A stretch of DNA of 55,589 nucleotides, taken from assembly GCF_008042045.1 (NCBI RefSeq), contig NZ_RDBP01000037.1, positions 187,949 to 243,537 of the forward strand, read 5' to 3'. Every line of letters begins with the position of its first letter. Within the stretch, counting starts at the first letter, position 1. The position numbers and the translations under genes are program-made. The notes beneath the pieces were generated by a model. It was not told the DNA's origin, did no database searches, and saw nothing but the letters and a program-made list of their open reading frames with translations. Below are positions 50,451 through 55,589 of this stretch, in pieces. The DNA comes from Streptomyces sp. T39. Lineage in GTDB: Bacteria; Actinomycetota; Actinomycetes; Streptomycetales; Streptomycetaceae.

Positions 50451-51822
50451 GACCAACCCCCTGAGTACCCGCCGGAGCCGTCGGACATCCGGCTGCGCTC
50501 CTGGCCCGCCTGCTGCCACAGATCGCCGAGCGCCGCGCCGGGCCGCACGGGCAGCGCCGTCCAGCCCGCCTCGCGCAGCTGCCGCAGCCGTTCGTCGACC
50601 GCGCCGGACACCGCGCCGGACACCGCTCCGGGATCCGTGCGCGGAGCCTCCCAGTCCATCAGGAAGGCGACGGCCGCGCCGGTGCGCTGCCGCATCCGGG
50701 CCGCCAGCGCGGCCTGGTCCTCGTCCAGGTCGCCGAAGAAGGCGACCAGCAGTCCTTCGCCGCCGCCGCGCAGGGCGTCGTGGGCCCTGGACAGGCCCGC
50801 CCCGTCGGAGTGCTCGACGACCGCCAGGGTGTCCAGCATCAGACCGGCCGAGTCGGCCGAGTCCTGGGGGGAGCCGGCGAATCCGTCGGCCCCTTCGCCG
50901 GGCACGGACGTCCCGGTGTCGGTCAGCAGACGCACCGAGAAGCCCCGCTCCAGCAGGTGCACCAGCGCGGACGCCGCGCCGGACACCGCCCACTCGAACG
51001 CGGAGTCCGGACCGCCGCCCTGGTAGCCCGTCCGCCGGGTGTCCAGCAGGACCGTGCAGCCGGCCCGCTGCGGCTGCTCCTCGCGGCGGACCATGAGTTC
51101 GCCGAGGCGCGCGGTCGAGCGCCAGTGCACCCTGCGCAGGTCGTCGCCGTACCGGTAGGCGCGCGGAATGATGTCGTCGTCCCCGGCGAGCGCCAGGGAG
51201 CGCCGCAGCCCGTCGCCGTAGCCCGAGGCCTCGCCCGCCAGCCGCACCGGCGGCAGCGGCTCGGTCCGCGGGATGACGGTGAGCAGGTCGAAGGCGCTGA
51301 AGGAACGCGTCAGTTCGCACATCCCGAAGGGGTCGCTCAGGCGCAACTGGAGCGGCCCCAGGGGATACCGCCCGCGCAGGTCCGAGCGGACGCGGTAGGA
51401 GACCTCGCGCCGGCCGCCCGCCTCGACCCGGTCGAGCACGAACCGGGGCCTCGGGCCCAGGACGTAGGGCACGTGGTCCTGGAGCATCAGCAGGCCCGTG
51501 GGCATCCGGGAGATGTTGTCCATGCGCAGGTGGACCCGTGCCTCGGCGCCCGCGGGCACCCGCCCGGGGGACAGCCGCCGGCTGGCCGCGACCCGGTAGC
51601 GGGTGCGGTAGAGCACCACGACGCAGATCAGGGGCAGCACGGCGAGCAGCAGCCCGACCCGCAGCAGATCGCTCTGGCCGAGCACGTAGGCGCAGGCCGC
51701 GGCGGCCACACCGGCGGCGAGGAAGGAGCGTCCGCGGGTGGTGAGCCCGGACAGCGCCGCCCGCACCCCGCCCTTGTCGTCGCCCTCCGGGCCCGCGGGT
51801 GCGCTGGGCCGTCCGGCGGACA

Positions 51823-51823
<1 letters not shown>
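50447..51823 (-). CDS. DUF58 domain protein
   Basis: A 458-residue protein with two adjacent N-terminal helices (about 30-70), a beta-rich middle and a von Willebrand A-like C-terminal half. The DUF58 motif YRYGDDLRRVHWRSTARLGELMVR is visible around residues 225-250. ATG 51823 overlaps the moxR stop (TGATG); GTG 51826 is equally possible. A likely partner of the MoxR ATPase. Confidence 0.92.
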
Positions 51824-52869
<1,046 letters not shown>

Positions 52870-53068
52870 CGGCCCTCCTCGGCCACTTTCCTGGGCCTGC
52901 GCACCACGGACGGCGCGGCCCACCAAGAAATACGGACGCCGCCACCGGAACGTTCCGGACCGGCGTCACTTCCGCATTCTTGTTGGCGTCACCGCGTCGT
53001 GTCACTTGCCTGTGGATAACTGGGGGCGAAATGACGATTTTGATCTGATTTATCGGGTGCTCGGCCGC

Positions 53069-53614
53069 TCACGCAGCGGGGTCGATCTCCCGCAGCGCGC
53101 CGGACTTCACGTCGAAGACGAAGCCGCGGATGTCGTCCGTGTGCAGCAGGAACGGCGAGGTGCGCACCCGCTGCATCGACTGGCGGACGTCCTGGTCGAC
53201 GTCGCGGAACGCCTCGACGGCCCACGACGGACGCTGGCCGACCTCCTCCTCCAGCTCGATCCGGAAGTCCTCGGTGATCGACTCCAGGCCGCAGCCCGTG
53301 TGGTGCACCAGGATCACGCTGCGGGTGCCGAGCGCCCGCTGGCTGATGGTGAGGGAGCGGATCACGTCGTCGGTGACGACACCGCCCGCGTTGCGGATGG
53401 TGTGGCAGTCGCCCAGCTCCAGACCGAGGGCGGCGTGCAGGTCGAGCCGGGCGTCCATGCAGGCCACCACGGCCACCTGGAGGACGGGCCGGGCGTCCAT
53501 GCCCGGGTCCGTGAAGGCGGCGGCGTAGCGGGCGTTGGCCTCGACGAGGCGGTCGGTCACGGTGCCGGCCCCGGGGACGGAAGCGGCGGCGGGGGCGTTC
53601 GCAGAAGTCGACAT
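53069..53614 (-). CDS. beta-class carbonic anhydrase
   Basis: A 181-residue zinc enzyme interconverting CO2 and bicarbonate. Zinc ligands are Cys52 with Asp54 (ACMDAR), His105 and Cys108 (HHTGC); IRNAGGVVTDD is also typical. It lies alone, divergent from rsmH. Confidence 0.94.
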   Translation of the reverse strand: MSTSANAPAAASVPGAGTVTDRLVEANARYAAAFTDPGMDARPVLQVAVVACMDARLDLHAALGLELGDCHTIRNAGGVVTDDVIRSLTISQRALGTRSVILVHHTGCGLESITEDFRIELEEEVGQRPSWAVEAFRDVDQDVRQSMQRVRTSPFLLHTDDIRGFVFDVKSGALREIDPAA

Positions 53615-53741
53615 GGCACGAAGGTAACCGTCACAAGGCGGTCAGGCCTGTAGTGAGAGCGGACAAAGAACATCAACGCGATGTGTTTGTGAGGTAACCC
53701 ACAGGCCCTGGAGCGCAGCCCGCGACGCGCTGCCCGGTTGA

Positions 53742-53769
53742 TTGACCGACCGCACCTGTGGACTAAAGT
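53742..53769 (+). promoter_or_regulatory. candidate promoter for the division cluster
   Basis: TTGACC (53742-53747) and TAAAGT (53764-53769) are separated by 16 bp, a fair primary-sigma promoter about 175 bp upstream of rsmH. The rest of 53615-53944 shows no gene; in particular no mraZ is present. Confidence 0.5.
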
Positions 53770-53944
53770 GACGCGGAGTTCCGGGACGTCACCAGCGCAT
53801 TCGGCGACACCCCTGACGGAACCCCGCATCGCGCATTCCGCTCCACCTCCCGCAGTTCCCGCTCCACCGCATTTCCCGCATACCCGCGTGCGCGGCGTAA
53901 CGCACGGCCCGGCCCTGCTTCGCCCGCCGGACCTGAGAGGGCGC

Positions 53945-54919
53945 ATGAGCCAGACCCGACACGTCCCGGTGATGCTCCAGCGGTGCCTGGACCTGTTGGC
54001 CCCCGCCCTCCAGCGGCCCGGCGCCCCCGCCGGCGAGGGGCCGGTCGTCGTGGACTGCACCCTGGGTCTCGGCGGACACAGCGAGGCCCTGCTGACCCGC
54101 TTCCCCGAGGCCAGTCTCATCGCCCTGGACCGGGACACGGAGGCCCTGCGGCTGTCCGGCGAGCGCCTCGCCCCCTTCGGCGACCGCGCCACCCTGGTGC
54201 ACGCCGTCTACGACGAACTCCCCGACGTGCTCGCCCGGCTCGGCGTGCCGAAGGTCGACGGCGTCCTCTTCGACCTCGGCGTCTCCTCCATGCAACTCGA
54301 CGAGGCGGACCGCGGGTTCGCCTACGCGCAGGACGCACCGCTGGACATGCGGATGGACCAGACGACGGGCGTCAGCGCGGCCGAGGTCCTCAACACCTAC
54401 CCGCCGGGCGAACTGGTGCGCATCCTGCGGGCCTACGGCGAGGAGAAGCAGGCCAAGCGGATCGTCTCCGCGATCGTGCGCGAGCGCGATCGGGAGCCCT
54501 TCGCCCACAGCGCCCGGCTCGTCGAGCTGATCCGCGACGCGCTGCCGCAGGCCGCCAAGCGGACCGGCGGCAATCCGGCCAAGCGCACCTTCCAGGCCCT
54601 GCGCATCGAGGTCAACGGCGAGCTGACCGTCCTGGAGCGCGCCGTCCCGGCCGCGGTGGCGGCCCTCGGCGTCGGCGGGCGCATCGCCGTCCTGTCGTAC
54701 CACTCGCTGGAGGACCGGCTGGTCAAGCAGGTGTTCGCGGCGGGCGCCGCGAACACCGCCCCGCCCGGTCTGCCGGTGGTCCCGGAGGAGTACCAGCCCC
54801 GGCTGAAGCTGCTCACCCGCGGCGCCGAACTGCCCACCGAGGAAGAGGTGGCCGAGAACCGCCGGGCCGCACCCGCGCGTCTGAGGGCAGCGGAACGCAT
54901 CCGCGAGGACGTGGCCTAG
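53945..54919 (+). CDS. rsmH: 16S rRNA (cytosine(1402)-N4)-methyltransferase
   Basis: A 324-residue RsmH/MraW enzyme. Motifs [47 protein letters not shown] in parts, [17 protein letters not shown] and [14 protein letters not shown] are diagnostic. It methylates the P-site region of 16S rRNA and heads the division and cell wall cluster. A GAGAGGG lies before the ATG. ftsL follows after 54 bp. Confidence 0.96.
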   Translation: MSQTRHVPVMLQRCLDLLAPALQRPGAPAGEGPVVVDCTLGLGGHSEALLTRFPEASLIALDRDTEALRLSGERLAPFGDRATLVHAVYDELPDVLARLGVPKVDGVLFDLGVSSMQLDEADRGFAYAQDAPLDMRMDQTTGVSAAEVLNTYPPGELVRILRAYGEEKQAKRIVSAIVRERDREPFAHSARLVELIRDALPQAAKRTGGNPAKRTFQALRIEVNGELTVLERAVPAAVAALGVGGRIAVLSYHSLEDRLVKQVFAAGAANTAPPGLPVVPEEYQPRLKLLTRGAELPTEEEVAENRRAAPARLRAAERIREDVA

Positions 54920-54973
54920 GCGCACACGGGCGGACGGGCGGCGCGGGCGGCACGGAGCGATGCGGAGGACACG

Positions 54974-55589
54974 GTGAGCACAGCGGCCAGGGAGCTGAGA
55001 GGACGGGCCGCGCGGCTGGCCCGGCTGATGCCGTCCGGGCCCAGCAGCGCCGCACGCACCCCGTTCGTGCTGCTGGTCGTGCTGCTGCTGTCCGGCGGCC
55101 TGATCACCCTGCTGCTGCTCAACTCCTCGCTCAGCCAGGGCTCCTTCCGGCTCAGCGAGCTCAAGAAGCAGACCACCGAGCTGACCGACCAGGAACAGGC
55201 CCTCCAGCGCGACGTCGACAGCCGCTCGGCCCCCGACGCCCTGGAACGCCGGGCCCGCGAACTCGGGATGGTCCCCGGCGGGAGTCCGGCCTTCCTCGGC
55301 CCCGACGGCACTGTCCGGGGCGTCCCGGGGCGGGCCACCGCCCAGCCCGCGCCCACGCCCTCGGCCGGACCCTCGCCCGACGAGGAACCGGCCGGGCAGC
55401 CCGCCGCCCCGGCCACGCCCTCCGTGTCCGCCCCGGGACGCCCCGGACAGTGCCGTCGGGGCCGAGGAAGGCCGGACTCCCGCCGGGGACCATCCCGAGT
55501 TCGCGGGCCCGGCGTTCCAGGGCGTCGGGGGCCGAGCGGCTGTCGACGTCGCGCTGGAGGGCCTGTTCCTGGTCGGTCAGCTCGGTGGT
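54974..55589 (+). CDS. ftsL: FtsL cell-division protein, 3' end replaced by fold-back sequence
   Basis: A bitopic division protein: a basic cytoplasmic N terminus, one transmembrane helix at about 31-50, and an extracytoplasmic coiled coil with a leucine pattern (SELKKQTTELTDQEQALQ). It joins FtsB/FtsQ to activate FtsW/FtsI at the septum. GGAGG lies upstream of the GTG. The frame stays open to the window end, but from 55428 on the DNA is the inverted copy of 55172-55333, so only residues to about 151 are genuine. No stop codon is seen. Confidence 0.85.
   Translation, partial: MSTAARELRGRAARLARLMPSGPSSAARTPFVLLVVLLLSGGLITLLLLNSSLSQGSFRLSELKKQTTELTDQEQALQRDVDSRSAPDALERRARELGMVPGGSPAFLGPDGTVRGVPGRATAQPAPTPSAGPSPDEEPAGQPAAPATPSVSAPGRPGQCRRGRGRPDSRRGPSRVRGPGVPGRRGPSGCRRRAGGPVPGRSARW
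55172..55589. repeat. 162-bp perfect inverted repeat at window end
   Basis: 55428-55589 is the exact reverse complement of 55172-55333, with a 94-bp spacer. It lies inside the ftsL frame. It is most simply a fold-back artefact at a contig edge. Confidence 0.93.

Overview
The window is high-GC actinobacterial chromosome and almost certainly Streptomyces. The evidence is roughly 70-75 percent GC, GTG and TTG starts, apparently leaderless genes, and a gene order I remember from the SCO2091-SCO2127 part of S. coelicolor: glkA, a macRS-like pair, pfkA2, fused trpE, aroH, bfd/bfr, thiOSG, metF, mraW and ftsL. No database was searched; family calls rest on motifs, length and context.

Layout. 1-2.2 kb: intergenic repeats and an acyl-CoA ligase. 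2.5-9.9 kb: metallophosphoesterase, SRPBCC protein, ArsA-like ATPase, DUF5304 protein, glucokinase, EEP-fold phosphatase, membrane protein, esterase and a lysophosphatidate-type acyltransferase. 9.9-14.1 kb: a histidine kinase/response regulator pair, phosphofructokinase and D-lactate dehydrogenase. 14.1-20.6 kb: aromatic amino acid entry genes (TrpE-TrpG fusion behind a Trp-codon leader and attenuator; class II DAHP synthase) flanking a large secreted amidase with FG-GAP-like repeats. 20.6-23.9 kb: an iron-box-controlled bfd next to bacterioferritin, a sulfite-oxidase-fold protein, a His-rich DUF4396 protein behind a copper-type operator, and endonuclease IV. 23.9-32.3 kb: a PASTA kinase, a TPP-riboswitch thiO-thiS-thiG operon, a small beta protein, a ferredoxin-reductase-like flavoprotein, an Rv2175c-like DNA-binding protein, thiE and metF. 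32.4-39.5 kb: a membrane protein with a Tyr/Gln-rich tail, a CrtI-like oxidoreductase, and a cluster made of an ATP-binding protein, a YhgE/Pip membrane protein and a TetR regulator with a palindromic operator.

39.6-45.3 kb is a complete 5,747-bp Tn7-like transposon. It has matching TGT...ACA ends and a 5-bp target duplication (CCGGG). It carries tnsA-tnsB-tnsC-tniQ with 1-4 nt overlaps and one unknown leftward gene, and its GC is visibly lower than that of its neighbours. It lies between the ATP-binding-protein gene and a SAV_6107-type HEPN gene, at the foot of a hairpin.

45.4-55.6 kb: the HEPN protein, a SAM methyltransferase, a DUF3040 protein, a moxR/DUF58/transglutaminase operon, a beta-carbonic anhydrase, and the start of the division and cell wall cluster (rsmH, ftsL). 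The last 162 bp are an exact inverted copy of part of ftsL, so the right edge looks like an assembly or library fold-back rather than real chromosome.
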